From: Phoenix dactylifera
Lineage: Eukaryota > Streptophyta > Magnoliopsida > Arecales > Arecaceae
DNA: 64,000 nucleotides
Reading direction: 5' to 3'
Assembly (NCBI RefSeq): GCF_009389715.1
Contig: NC_052399.1
Coordinates: forward strand, 6,760,585-6,824,584
This document shows positions 1-12,400 of this stretch, in pieces. The notes beneath the pieces were generated by a model. The model searched no databases and was not told the origin of the DNA. It saw only the letters and a list, made by a program, of their open reading frames with translations. Position numbers and translations under genes: made by a program. Positions within the stretch are counted from its first letter, which is position 1; every line of letters begins with the position of its first letter.

Positions 1-696
1 AAATTCAATATTGTTTCTTAAGCGAAGCTTATCAAGAGCATAAACACTGACTAACTGGTAAAGTTAAGGGGATAAAAGTAGCACAGCTGCTCACAAATCA
101 AAATATGTGCATAAGCACAAACGTAGAAGTAAACACGAACGGAGTTAGGTTCCAGGAATGAAGCTTACATAGTTGCCAAGAACAAGCACAACTTTTAGGT
201 CAAGGGTCACCTGGTAACTTATATAAATGTAACAAATAAACACACACACACCATGCCTTTGTCAACTAGAGGCCAATTATTGGAAGGACAAGATTTAGAA
301 TTTCATTACCCACATTGTTGAAAGAGGAGCAAAAGTCATGCTAAACTGACCTTCTTATTTAAACTAATTCAACTCGTTTCTACCAACGAGTGCATAAGGT
401 TGGAACATTGAATGAAGAATTTTGCCTCTTCTTTAGAAATTGCATACCCAAAAAAAAATCCGAAAAAAATAAACAACTACCATAGTTATTAGGGAAAAGC
501 CACAAATTATATATAAATTATTAATATACCACATTAGTATTAGATCCGATTATCAGTTAAATAAGAAATTCAAACAATGAATATGATAATATATTTAAAA
601 AGTAATTTTTGAAAAAAAAACAATGAATTTTCAGAAGGAGCAAGCTATCGAAACCAACCCCCATCATCCAATCAAAGCTTGAATAGAACAATGTAC
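1..696 (-). other. intron sequence of the left-edge gene
   Basis: AT-rich sequence following the splice donor of the minus-strand exon at 697-924. I see no second exon, and no repeat beyond a short CA run near 241-250. It is most simply the first intron of that gene, with the rest of the gene beyond the window. Confidence 0.45.
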
Positions 697-924
697 CTTT
701 TTAGGAGTTCTTGGCTTGGATTTTCCTTTCTTCTTCCGCTTCCCCTTCTCCTCCGCCTCTTTCTCATCCTCCTCCGCCGCCGCCCCTATCCCATTGGCCC
801 CCTCCTCTCGGGGAACAGCCCAAGGGAGCTTCGACTGGACGCATCTCCGCCGCCTCTTCGCCCCCGCAGGCGATGGCGTGCTCCCGATCTCGAGCACATC
901 CTCTTCCTCCACCGATCTATCCAT
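697..924 (-). CDS. first coding exon of an unidentified nuclear-type protein (partial)
   Basis: Reading from an ATG at 924, 76 codons run to a good splice donor (AAAAAG then GTACAT) at 697/696, in phase 0. The sequence upstream is GC-rich and promoter-like. The peptide starts MDRSVEEEDVLEIG, carries a basic stretch KRRRR followed by VQSKLPW, then an acidic run, and ends in a lysine-rich segment (KGKRKKKGKSKPRTPKK) typical of nuclear localisation. I do not recognise the family with certainty. The basic patch followed by VQSxL is loosely like the N-terminus of plant ATAD5/ELG1-type clamp unloaders, but that is a weak guess. The rest of the gene lies left of base 1. Overlapping plus-strand open frames here are shadows of the GC-rich exon. 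Confidence 0.5.
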
Positions 925-1899
925 CAGACGACCGGCAAGGGCTAGGTCGACACCTGATTCTGATCAACAGTGGATCTACGTAAAGAAAAAAAGGGGGAGA
1001 GAATTAGGGTTTCGATCGAACACAGGTATGGCGCGGGGGAGAAGATGGCGGGAGAAAAGAAGATTCCCGCGCTGGAGGATCTCTTTCCCGTTCCCACCGG
1101 AGAAAGGAGAAATCGTCAGGGGTTTTATAGCGACGCGGACTCCCAAAAAGAATAGCGGCCTCGTTACCAGCCACGGTGGGAGAGTTTGATCCGGTCTCCG
1201 ATTAACCAATAGAGATCAATTGTAAGCCGTTGGATGATCTTGGATCCGGTTTAACGGTCGCTTTAGTTATCTGGGACGTTAAGCCGCGGCAATCAAGTAA
1301 TTAAAAAATAAATTTGATTACCAAAATTGGAAAAAAAAATCTGCTGCTCAAAATAACAATCCATGATAAATTCCCCGCGATACGTATGGATGCTTGCCGG
1401 ATGATCATTACGTGGCATTGGCGGCATGATCATCCGTGGAAGAATCGATATAATATTTATCATTCTAATTATATCGGTCAAAATTAATTAATGTGTCGTG
1501 GCCAAATCAACGTTAGCAAATTTATAGGCGAAGTTATTATTACTATCTTGCTTTTAAATATTAAGATAAAATGATATTGTTTTTGATGCATCCATTGAGA
1601 TAGTGAGATGAAGCAAATCCACCATCATTTTTTGAATACTTCATATTCTCTCTCATGTTTTTTAATTGAAATATAGAATAGATGATTAAAGAAGAACAAC
1701 GAAGACAAGAGAAGTTAGAAATGTTGTGAGATTGATGTTGATTTTAGAGAGTATTTCTGGAGGGTGTCACCATAGGATCACTTGAGTTCGATAGCTGCTA
1801 AATAGACATGTTGGGCAAGCAATGAGAGGTATCGCTTAATGGCTCTTAAGCAATGGTTGTTCTAGTGTTTAGAGCTACGGTGGAAATTATTTTCTCAAG
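925..1899. other. 5' flank of the left-edge gene and spacer
   Basis: Bases 925-1200 are GC-rich and probably hold the 5' untranslated region and promoter of the minus-strand gene. From 1290 on the sequence is AT-rich, and I see no gene or clear repeat in it. Confidence 0.4.
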
Positions 1900-2140
1900 C
1901 TTCCTCAGCATAGAGAAAAGGTAAGATTAGAAGCTATTTATACGCCAAGTAGAAGTCGGTGAACTATACGTTGAAGGAAACTATGCAATAATGATTAAGT
2001 GAATATGGGACAAGCATAGATACAGAGATGGACATCTATTGCTTTGTAATATTCACAAGCCGGTGAGATATTATGGCTCCTTCCAAGCTGCTCATATGTA
2101 CCAAAAGGTGAACGGAGCCGCAGATTGAATTGTCTCCTTC
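1900..2140 (+). mobile_element. decayed LINE RNase H fragment
   Basis: Translated on the plus strand from 1970, this reads VEGNYAIMIK then a stop. Around 2087-2126 it reads AAHMYQKVNGAAD then a stop. These match, in order and spacing, two motifs of the RNase H domain at the end of plant LINEs, which are well preserved in this same window at 43993-44298 (LEGDSAIVISW and ATHTYREVNGATD). Two in-frame stops and drift between the motifs show an old, inactive fragment. I cannot define its ends. Confidence 0.55.
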
Positions 2141-2809
2141 AAGGCTCAGTACTTGAAGAAATTTTATTAGAGAAGTTATGTAGTTGTTTCTTCTTCCTTT
2201 TGCCAACTTCTTTATTATATACTTGTGCAAAATCTGTTAGTAAAATTGAAAAAAAAACCCTGCTATATGAATATTCCTTCTGGGCTTCTGTGTTCGCTGC
2301 TTATCATCCATTATAGCCTTTCCGCTTGTCCGTCTCTCCAGATTCACCCTAAAAGTCCCTTGGTCGGAAATTGGAATTACTTTTTACCTATTTTAACGAA
2401 GGAGCCTAACTTTTAGACTATAAATTCGCTCTATTTTTATGGAAACTAAGGGTGCCAGAGATGCGTCAAGCCAAACCGGCAGACACTAAAAGACAACAAA
2501 TTACTAATTTCCTTGATTAAGCAAAAAAAAAAAATCTATTAGTTATGATTACAGAATAAAACCAAAACCATGGGAAGGAAATTGCTTATACTGTGAGTTT
2601 GAGACCGAATGAAACAAGAGGAGCCCTTGTAAAACTCCACATACCTCTTTATTTTTACATTTTTTTTCTTCCTTTGTTTTTTGATTTCAGAAGGAAGCAG
2701 CCCATTAGCCCTATCATGTACAACTATTGGCTCTAGAAAGGCACTATTGTGAGTGCCAGTGAGAGGAGGATGATATGAGAATAGCTACATAATACTACTC
2801 TTCGTTATG
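2141..2809. other. spacer downstream of the SAUR gene
   Basis: AT-rich, with short A and T runs near 2522 and 2660. It must hold the 3' untranslated region of the minus-strand SAUR gene. No other feature is supported. Confidence 0.4.
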
Positions 2810-3106
2810 TCAGCAAGGGGGCGGGGCCAAGGGAGAAGAGTGGTGGTGGTGGAAGCGCAGGGACTCGCGCTCGATGAGCCACCGGATGTGAAGGAAGTCG
2901 TCGATGGAGCAAGGAAGTCTCAACGGGCCGGGCGACTGGTAGCCATAAACCTCTTGAGCCCTGTCGAGAAGGTTGGTGAAGAGAGGGTGGTGGAGATGAG
3001 ATATGGGGATCGTGAACTTCCTGAAACCACCGTCTTCTTCTTCTTCGAGCCCCACGCGCACCGCCAGCCACCCCTTCTTCACCTTCCTCCTCTCGTTCTC
3101 CGGCAT
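2810..3106 (-). CDS. SAUR family auxin-responsive protein
   Basis: A 98-residue intronless frame, typical in size and structure for the Small Auxin Up RNA family. The core follows the family pattern in order: KGWLAVRVG near residue 11, an acidic spacer, FRKFTIPISHLHHPLF near 28-43, LLDRAQEVYGY near 46-56, GPLRLPC near 60-66 and FLHIRWLIE near 70-79. It most resembles the SAUR32/72-like subgroup. SAUR proteins act at the plasma membrane or in the cytoplasm and are known to inhibit PP2C-D phosphatases, which activates proton pumps and cell expansion. The start is the first ATG after a TATA box about 80 bases upstream. An alternative frame of 121 residues on the same strand starts further up but is not SAUR-like. 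The tail is His- and Pro-rich and not conserved. Confidence 0.95.
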   Translation of the reverse strand: MPENERRKVKKGWLAVRVGLEEEEDGGFRKFTIPISHLHHPLFTNLLDRAQEVYGYQSPGPLRLPCSIDDFLHIRWLIERESLRFHHHHSSPLAPPPC

Positions 3107-3183
3107 CCTTCAGCCGTATGGAAAGGGGGAAAAAAAACGTTAAGTCTGATGGAATGGTAGGAGCGGCCATGGCCTGGGGAGAG

Positions 3184-3190
3184 TTTTATA
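3184..3190 (-). promoter_or_regulatory. TATA box of the SAUR gene
   Basis: The minus strand reads CTATAAAAC here, 78 bases before the SAUR start codon. It lies in a GC-rich context, as expected for a core promoter with a short 5' leader. Confidence 0.7.
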
Positions 3191-4219
3191 GGCGGGGAAG
3201 GGATTGAGAAATGGAGGTACCCTGACACAAAATCCGCGGCCAGATCCTTCCACTAATTAATTGTATTTTATTTAATGAGACCGTGACCGTAGCAAGCACT
3301 GAATCGCATTTTGCCTTTTTTACAAGTGTGTGGAGATTGGTGAGGTGAACCAAAGGTGGAAAACTTTCCTTTTTGAATCGAATAGGCTTTGTTAAACTAT
3401 GCGATTTCAATCACTTAATTCCTATCTGGTTTATATACATTTCCCTGCACTCCGTTTTGTGTGTGCGAAATATTCAGGTGCTATGAGGATGGATTCAAAG
3501 AATAGTTAGGGCATTCATGTGCAAGGAATTAATGCACTCATTAAGAATATAAGGTTGGCATTGGCCATCTGGGTCAGACTCGGCTTAGTTCGTGCATCTT
3601 GGACTAAGTTCTAAATGGTTTGCCATTGGATCAAGTCCATCATGAACTTCAAATCGAGAATGTGATATTAATTTGAGAAAAAAAAGGTTGTGTCCGATTT
3701 ATGTCTATGAAAAAATGATTTGCGTTAAGCTAAGATGGATCAAAGATTTGAAGTTCAGAGTCCTTGGGTTGCCCTAATCCAACCTTTCGTGTTTATCTTT
3801 TTAATGGTTGTAGTCATGAAAAATAATGATAGAGATCGAGATGCATGGAAGGGTTAATGTGAGGACTTATGCGAGCGTATATCTAGTCTCACATTGATTA
3901 TACACTAAATATATCTTAGACGGTTATATAGAATCAAAGAATTCAAAATAATATCTTCCGGCTAATCGTTTTAGATAAGGTATTGGATTGTTGTAGTTAA
4001 AGTTTAAGATGATAGTATGTCTAATTCTTGTATTTCGGCTTTATTTGTTTTTATGCTTCGCCTTTCTCTCGTTCTGAGAGATGACTACTATACTTTCGCT
4101 TATCAACTTTTATTATTCCTTCATCTCCCTCTCTCTTCTCCGGTCCTTCTCTTTTCTCTTACTTATTTTTATTTAACTTGTTGACTAATGAATGGATAAT
4201 GGTTGCCTCTTACAAGCCT

Positions 4220-4220
4220 A

Positions 4221-4266
<46 letters not shown>
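4220..4266. repeat. TG/TA microsatellite
   Basis: About five TG units run directly into some twenty TA units. A simple-sequence repeat in spacer DNA. Confidence 0.95.
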
Positions 4267-4267
<1 letters not shown>

Positions 4268-5001
4268 CTTTTAAGATGTAGTAATTTGAGTTCTTTTTAG
4301 ATAATATTTTTAAAATTTAGATCGTCTACAAGATGAAAAAAAATCAGAAGTCATTATATTGAAGAACACCCTCCTTCTCTCTATAATTAAATTATCCTGA
4401 GTGAGGTATATGATTTTTGTTTTTGTTTTTGACCAAAGCCTGTATGTTGCTCTTAAAGCATTCCATCAAGTATTTCTTACTTATTCATCTTATTTTAATA
4501 ACCATTATATTTCTTCTTTTTTGTAAAAGGTAATTTATCCAACACATATCCGCTACCTCTTTCTTCTCTATCCTTTGTGTAATGCCTTTTTTCCTCTTAA
4601 TAAAAGTGATTGACTTTGGCCTTATCATTTGTCCAAAAAAATAATACATCCTTAACAAATAAAACATTACCTTGAGCTACAAATCATTAATTACATGCTA
4701 GCCTGTAGTTTTAGTTATCTCGTATATTGGAATTTTTTTTGGAAATCTAATACTTGCCATTTCACTTTATCCTTCAAACAGTCAGCATTTTCATATTTAG
4801 CCCTAATCACATAGATAAAATGGTTAGAACAATATTGTTAATTAGCACTTAATTATTTTGATTTTGTACATCATCAGATGTAAATATGTACATGGCTGTG
4901 GAAACTATACTTAAGATAGCCATTGCAATCAAGAAGGCAAGTAAATTTTGCAATAAACAAAAGTTAAATATAAAATGGCAGTCGGATCCAAAGGGGTGGA
5001 T

Positions 5002-5250
5002 CTCAAATTCCCTAATTTTTTGTTTACTTCTGAAGGATCTCAAATTCTATTTACCATCATGTATAACTCAAAACTCCAAGATTTATAAGAAACCATTAGG
5101 ATTTATATTTGCTGCAACATTCAACTCAAATTCCATAATTCTTTGTTTACTTCTGAAGGATCTCAAATTCTATTTACCATCATGTATAACTCAAACTCCA
5201 AGATTTATAAGAAACCATTATGATTTATATTTGTTGCAACATTCAACTTT
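5002..5250 (+). repeat. two-copy tandem repeat, 123-bp period
   Basis: The block starting ctcaaattcc at 5002 is repeated from 5125 with few changes. Both copies contain the same core (tttacttctgaaggatctc), and both end in a stretch about catgtataactcaaa and aagaaaccatta. The period is 123 bp, an exact multiple of three, so an open frame of 131 residues runs through both copies. I regard that frame as a by-product of the repeat, not a gene. Confidence 0.9.
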
Positions 5251-6929
5251 CAAGTTTCGTTTTTCAATAATCTACATCTAAATATACTAGATTTATTTGA
5301 TTTCAAATTATGTAGTCATCCAACAAGAAATCTAACCGGCCATCAGAACACCCCGTTATTGGCTATCTATTCCGTGTCTTGATTGGTTGATGGAAATGGA
5401 TAATGCTGAGATTTTTGAGTGAGTTGGTGCTGAGAAATGATACTGTTGTCTCGAATAATGGAGTTCTAACCACCCTATAATGAGAGATTTAGAAGAAAAT
5501 CTTTGAAAATGCGAAAAGATAATCTTAACAAAAGGAGCAGACCACGTGTGTGCTTGCACGCGCACAGATTAACGTCCATCTCCAAGCAGTGCAGCCCACG
5601 AGGTGTTCTTTTAAAGTGGGGTTATGATTCTTATACCTTTGCCTTTTATCGCTGATGCTTCTGGTGGTGGGTTGCGTTGGGGCTTGTGGCTTTCATCTCT
5701 ATCCGATCACTTACTTTATAGTGGTCTGAGATGCCGACTTCTGCGCGAGTGGCCTAGGTTCAATCACTAATGGCGATGTGCAATGCGTGCGTGCGTGATT
5801 TGAAGGAATTATTTAATGGATAGGTACGATGTCATCAGTTATAATTATCTGAAATTATATTTCATAAATATACTTTCTATTATAATTAGTTTATCATATT
5901 TGTTATTATAATAACATTTTCTCGGCCATCTGAGCATCTATCTTTCTTTAGATTTGAGTTTGGCATTTGTCACCCACACTGATAGCCTCCTCTGAAACAG
6001 ATGATTCATATATTTTCGATGCAGATACATTTCATAAAGTCTAAAAATAAAAGATTTCGGAATGCTTAAGATAGCTCCTCATTTCAAATTCATAGAAAGC
6101 CTCCGGAGTGACTGAGCATGTATAAAACCATCCAATCTGCGGTCTCATTTGTCTTTCTGAATACGTATTTGGCTAATCAACATTAATTTAAGATCAAATG
6201 ATTGCTAAAAATTTAATGATGCTTGCCTAGCTCTTTCAGGAGCTCACACCAAATGCTTTACATTTATATGTGGACAGAATCTTTGTCTACTTCGCATCTA
6301 ATCAGTACCATTTGCTCAATTATGCCGACAAATAATACACCTACCAATTGGCGACACTATAGGGCAATGTTATATTTATTATATATCCTTCTGAATCAGG
6401 ATTAGCTTCTGAGTAACTGTATTTAAGAATGGCAATCTGCTTGGTTTTGTGACCCTCCTCCCTATAGAGAGAGATTTCGTGTAGGCAAGAAAGGCGTCAC
6501 TGTGTTTATAGTTGTAGCATTGCTTGTAAAGAATCTAAGTAGATTACTCCAACAAATAATTGTCATCCTCTTAAAGGATACTATTACAAGTGATGCGATC
6601 ACCCACTTCCTATGGTTGACTAAATGCAGCCATCGAAGATGGACGAGGAAACGAAGTCAATGCCCTCCAAATGCCACCCATCACGCACAAAAAGGGAGGC
6701 CCTACTTCCTCAAGCTTCTAACACGTTGAAAGATGAGCTGAGATTCTGCTGAGGGCTCCACCTTGACCTCAGGAAAGCTACCAGCACATCATTCCAGTCC
6801 GCTAGTCTTTGGCAATCTATTTAACTTTGTTGTTTCACCATCGATCTTCTACCAAGTGTACATTGACTCCAGCATATTCGATGAAATTGGCAAAATCAAC
6901 GTATTCATGAACAACACAATAAAGACTAT

Positions 6930-7090
6930 GGTATACTATACCGGTACAAAACATACCGTATCGTATGGGTTCGGTACCAGTATTTGGTACGGATAGTGTA
7001 CCGACACTCGGTATGCTAAAAAAATTTCGTACCATACCATACTAATATTGTGTTAGTGTAGCGCCAATACGAGGTCCGATACCTCGACGG
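6930..7090. repeat. GGTAC/GTACC-rich dispersed-repeat-like segment
   Basis: A GC-richer island in AT-rich spacer, packed with short self-complementary pieces such as accggtac, ggtaccag and gtaccgac, and many variants of atACCGTATcg. It looks like a degenerate member of a dispersed palindrome-rich repeat family. I see no clear terminal repeats or target duplication. Confidence 0.45.
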
Positions 7091-9494
7091 TGAACCTTGA
7101 TAAAGACAATGGCTATTTTTGAGAAGAAGCTTGTATTAAATATCTAATGTAATATTGCAAGCATTTGCATCAGCTTCGGGGCAAGTCCACATCATCATGA
7201 GCACAGTTAATTATATGTGTTACAATTGTTATAATGGTGCCATGGAATGGTCTTAATGATTGCTTCTAACATTTTTGCAATTTTGTATAAATGCAAATAT
7301 TTAGATATCGAATATACATCATGCTGCTGTTTACTCTAACAAGATGTTATATGTTCTTATGAATGGGTAATAGCGGCATTTATAATGCAGAAATAGAATA
7401 ATTTAACCATGTTTTGGATTTGATCGACTATTAGGGTTGAAGAATTTTTGCATGAGGAGAAAGTAAAAGAGTTTATAGTTAGTGGTTGTCCGAAATAGTT
7501 GTTCATGTTGTCCTTGAATATTTGCTGATTTTTTGAGGCACTAATTTGGAGTATTTGGATGGTATCAACCCTTGCCATTTGGACAAGGGACGAGGTTTCG
7601 ATTTCTGTTAGCATCAGCCCTCAAGAGGTGGAATGGTATAGAGTAGAAGGTGGGGAGGCTCAAGGAAGTTTAAATGAATAGAAAAAACAAGGTTCCAAGA
7701 TAGTTGTTCAATAATTTAATGCAAATGCTCATACCGAAACTAATTGAATGTAAACAGCAGCACAAAAGAAGGGGAAAAAAAGGGCAAAAGTGATAAAATA
7801 AAAACTAAAAATTCAGTATAATAGCAGACAAAAGAAAGTAGAAGGATTGTCAAAATTGTATATTGATCAAGGCAGGGAAAGAAGTTTAAACTGTTCCTGA
7901 ATGCTGCGCATAGTGACTTTCAATTATAGAAATGGTTACTTTCTTTCCTTAATAGATACATTCAAGTATTATTTCTCAAGGAAAGAGACTAAATAATTTA
8001 TAACTATTGAGAAGAATAAGCAAATTTCTTATTAGACTTCCAAGCTACATGGCTTTAATATATGACATCTTTACAATGACCATTGCTAGACAATGCCATG
8101 ACCATCGAACTTGTGTGTTCAAGCAGAAATTCTATTGGAAGTTTTCTTTCAAAAATGTATAGTGTGCAAAAACAAAGTGCATTTACAGCCATTGGTGATC
8201 AGTGAATTACACTCGGTGAGAAACGATATCACAGCTGGGTGAAATGAGAGGCAAGTGGAGAGCAGGGGACAAAAAGCATGAATGCAAGGCAAAAATCTGA
8301 TCACTTGTACATAATTTTCTGAAGGAGACTCCATAGATCCTGCAGAATAATAAAGAATCCAGACAGGTCCAAATGCGTAGATACATGACATGCTGTAGGA
8401 TCGATCACATGTGATGCTAGATTCCAAGTAGCATTTATCAAAACCTGCAACTTCACTGATAGCTGTCCTCGATTCAATTACTTCTTGAGCTTGGACTCGA
8501 GCTTTTCCAAGTGCAGCATCTCATTTGCTCATCCATGAAATAATCAGATCGGCAGTATTTCCATCGCAACCAAAGACAGGTGAAGCTACAGAAGTACAAG
8601 TTCATAAAAATTGCACAACCTAACGGATTGGCATGATAGTAATGAGTAAGCTATAGATCAATCTTAAACTCTATATGCATGCGTATAATTTCAAACCCAG
8701 GTTAACATAAACAAGAACCATCAATTGACCTTTAGATCCTGCTAATTATTTTACCCCATGCCTAAGAGCAGCTAGTTTATATAATAAATCCTGGAAGGGC
8801 CACTGAGATGCTGCAATCTATAAGAAGTGTCAGTATAGCCAGTAATCTTGTTATGACTGAAAACAAGATAAAACTTGCACAACTTAATGGAGAAATCCAC
8901 GTTTGCACAACTGGCATCCAAAAATAAAACAGCGTCGACTTGTTAAGAGATGTAGTACAATATAAATAAAAAAATATCGCAAAACTTCTAATGGGAAGAG
9001 GGGGAAAAATAAAAAAATGTTAGTATAGCGATAGACCTCACAACCTGGATGAACATTCCTCAGTTCAGCAACCAACACTTCATGCGCTTAATCCTCTGTA
9101 ACTGAATAAACAGTCTATCCTGATACACTCCGAGCCCATTAAAATACGTGTACAAATATTTAATGTTCTGAGAACGGAAATCACAGCAAGACTTTGGTCT
9201 GTGTTTATCCTTGTGGCACAATAATTCCAAGCCTTAACTAACCAATTTTCCTATTATCAGTACTCCTCTTAGTAACAACCAGGTGTTGTGGACAGTATAG
9301 GATTCAGTTGCGAGGCAACTCAATCATAATTTGGCTCAAAGTATGTTCAGGTCAGGAGGTTGCTTCATGTATTCTGCCATGCTAAAGGTTGACCTTTTTT
9401 CTCCCATTTTTTTTTCTCTCTTTTTGAGCTTGAGGAAAATAAAGATGACCATGTAGAACATTCTGATATTCATTAAACTAAAACCCAACCCTGA

Positions 9495-12400
9495 TCAGAA
9501 GAGAGTACTCCACACGCCATCATCTCCCTCGCCACACCTTGTATGAACTTCCTTCATTCTCTCAACTGACTTGCAGATCCCGCTGCAGGTCCAATCGAAT
9601 GATGCAATGCACACATTTCCAGCCTGGGCCTTCCACTCACAATCTAGAGGGAAAACAGTGATGAAAGATTAAAAACTGGATTATTTGAGAAGGGAATCAT
9701 CAGAAAAAGAACAACTAGAAGAATACCGCACCTGGTGGAGTTCCACAGCACATGTTACGCTCATCTATGTGCTCAACTTCAAGGCCAATAAACCAAGAGC
9801 CAAGTGATACATCTTCATTAGCATATTTGTGCAGTATAGGCCTGCACATAATGACTAACTTATCAGAATACTACCATCATTTTCTGCACACCAAAATATC
9901 TTATTTTGTCCTATCCTTACTGGTTGATTGAAACGTATGTAGCTAGATCTTTGGAGATTGCATAGATCTGCCCAGTTGCATGACGGAAGTATTTGTTTCC
10001 TTCCTCTCCAAATTTCCAGTATTCAGGCTCGTGATACTTCACATTCCTAAAACACATACAAACAATTAAGAAATAAACCTTTTTCCTGTTTAAATGTAAC
10101 CTTTTTCAATGAACAAACAACTAGATGCTTACTTCTGAGAAAGAACTTGGCCAGACTTCATACACCCAATGTAGGTCCTGGGTTTTGATCTGTGACGAGC
10201 GAGTGTCGCAGCAAGCATACCTACAATATGTATGAAATATTTCAACAATCTTTGTCACCCATGAGTGCACCAGGAGGACAAGTCTCAAATAATTGAAGTC
10301 CAACGACAAACCTAGATTAACATGGACATCATCATCCACCTTGACATAAAACGCAGCATCCCATAAGGCAACTGCAGTAGCAAAAAATGTTTTTGTTTTT
10401 GCAGATAGTTCGTGATAACCTTCAACATGATCCTATAATAGCGAGAAAACACAGTCAGCTTGCATAACATATGATTTCATTAAGTCTGGGACTCTCACTA
10501 TCAGAATACTTGCAGAATATGCCTTACCAGCCTCAGAAAATCATTATGCTGAGCATCTTCTGCATCAATAGCCCGATCAAGAATGCTATGGGATGTCGCA
10601 CTGTGTAGAAGTAACTGTGGTTAGCATTGGATCGTCCAGGCAGTACATCTACTGTGTACATTTATTATTATTGCAACTGCTTATAACGAAGATAGTTTTC
10701 ATGAAGATCATTGTAGATAAACCAACATTATACTATGAAGACGATGAAAAGAAAACAGTTATTTAGAAAATAAACAAATTAAAACACAAAAAAACCAGCA
10801 AAAAAGTTTCACCAACCCTACTGGATGATAGTTACTGGAAGATATCCATGACTCTTTGAAAACACATGTTACTTAAACAAAGATTTCTCGAAAGAGACCA
10901 AAGGCAGAGGGGAGGGACCCGTAGTGAAGGGCAGGACCTGGTGGGAGTGGGATTTAGAGAGAATTTCTCCTACCTAAAAGTTAAAGGCTCCTATTGGCTG
11001 CCCTATTAGATCAGATCTACAAACCGATGTTTAGATTAAAAAAGGTACCCATGAAATTAGTAAGAAAGGATTTGGATCAACAAATAAAAACATATACTCT
11101 TCTCTGGTGGAAACTCTACCAAACTAGGCTCAAACATTTTGGAATATATAATGTCTATCAACAATATAATATGCAAATATTTTTTGATTGTGCCATTATC
11201 AGGTTGGAACAACCCAACAGATCATTAATCAGGTCATCGGTTCAGATCATAATTAATCATACCAAAATGTTCCAACCAAACCCGACAAATATGGTCAGAT
11301 TCCAGTGGCAGCCAAACAGTGATAGCATAGTTCCTCTCCTATCATATTAGTTATTCCAAGCTTGAGGATAGAAGTCATGGTTTCAATTTACCACTCCACC
11401 ACCCTTTCTAGGCCATCAGACTCCCTCAAGCTCAAAGTCTTTTTCCAGAAGTAGTTCATACTTTTGTCTCCTTCAATCAGCACGCCTTCAACTTTTGTCT
11501 CCTTTGTCAAATTCACTCTCTCTCACTCACTTTCTTTGCGTGTGTATGCAATCTTAGCTGGAGATGGGTCAAGTGGTGCTAGAAATGCAACTCACTAGTC
11601 CACAAAGATCCATCAAGCAATGAAAATACTATATAACTAGAAGTGACACCCTCCACCCCTTCCCAAAGACCTCCTTCATGTATAGAATCATAGGTAGATC
11701 CAATTCTTCTACCATTGCACCAGAGCATTCCAACTCCGCTGACTACAATCTATCTGCCAGGACACTCTTAATTCGGAAAAGCATTTATGCTTGAGTTTTC
11801 TGGGAAGACAAATCTCCCTCACTTCAAATCCCTCATAATGCACAAGAGCTTGTTGGACATCGCTGATGAAGCGATGTCTAGTCCACCCAACTTGGGTGCC
11901 TCAAAGCTTTAAATGATTTATAAATAACCCCTCCAATCATGTAGTTGCGAAGATGATGCAGGCAAAATAGACTATAGAGTGAAAGGGCGATCATCAGGCA
12001 AAACTAACCTAGTCATTTAGAGATAGGCATCCCATCCTAGACATATTTCCATATTAAATGTATCGGAGTATAAAAGATGTAGGGCCCTACTTTGTTAAGG
12101 ATTAGCTACTACAGTCATTGAATCTGAGTAGGGAAAACAAACTAGATTATGCTGCCAAGTACGTAGGTCAAGATTTGCTACTGTTAGTGTAAGCTGGACA
12201 CAAGATATGAATGTCAATAGTCTGGGTGTCCTAAAGTATCCAACACATCAACATCAAAAGAAAGACAGGTACGTCTATATCATATATAAGGAAAAAAATA
12301 AAATGAAGAGATATTGAATTATTTTATTATACAAGACAAAAGTTAAGTCATTGAAACATGCCGAATATTTGTCAAAGGGAAACATGGCCAATAGCAAACT

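Larger units (their letters stand above)
3191..9494. other. long gene-free spacer
   Basis: Apart from the repeats listed separately I find no gene. Open frames here are short, lack splice signals in the right places and resemble no family I know. Bases 8149-9494 lie just downstream of the galactosyltransferase stop and include its 3' untranslated region. Confidence 0.5.

Noticed and set aside
716..1189. 157-residue plus-strand frame
   Set aside because: It overlaps the coding exon and promoter of the minus-strand gene, is low in complexity and resembles no family.
10985..11335. Possible hAT-like element with ttggctgcc near both ends
   Set aside because: The inverted match is only about 9-10 bases and no 8-bp duplication is visible.
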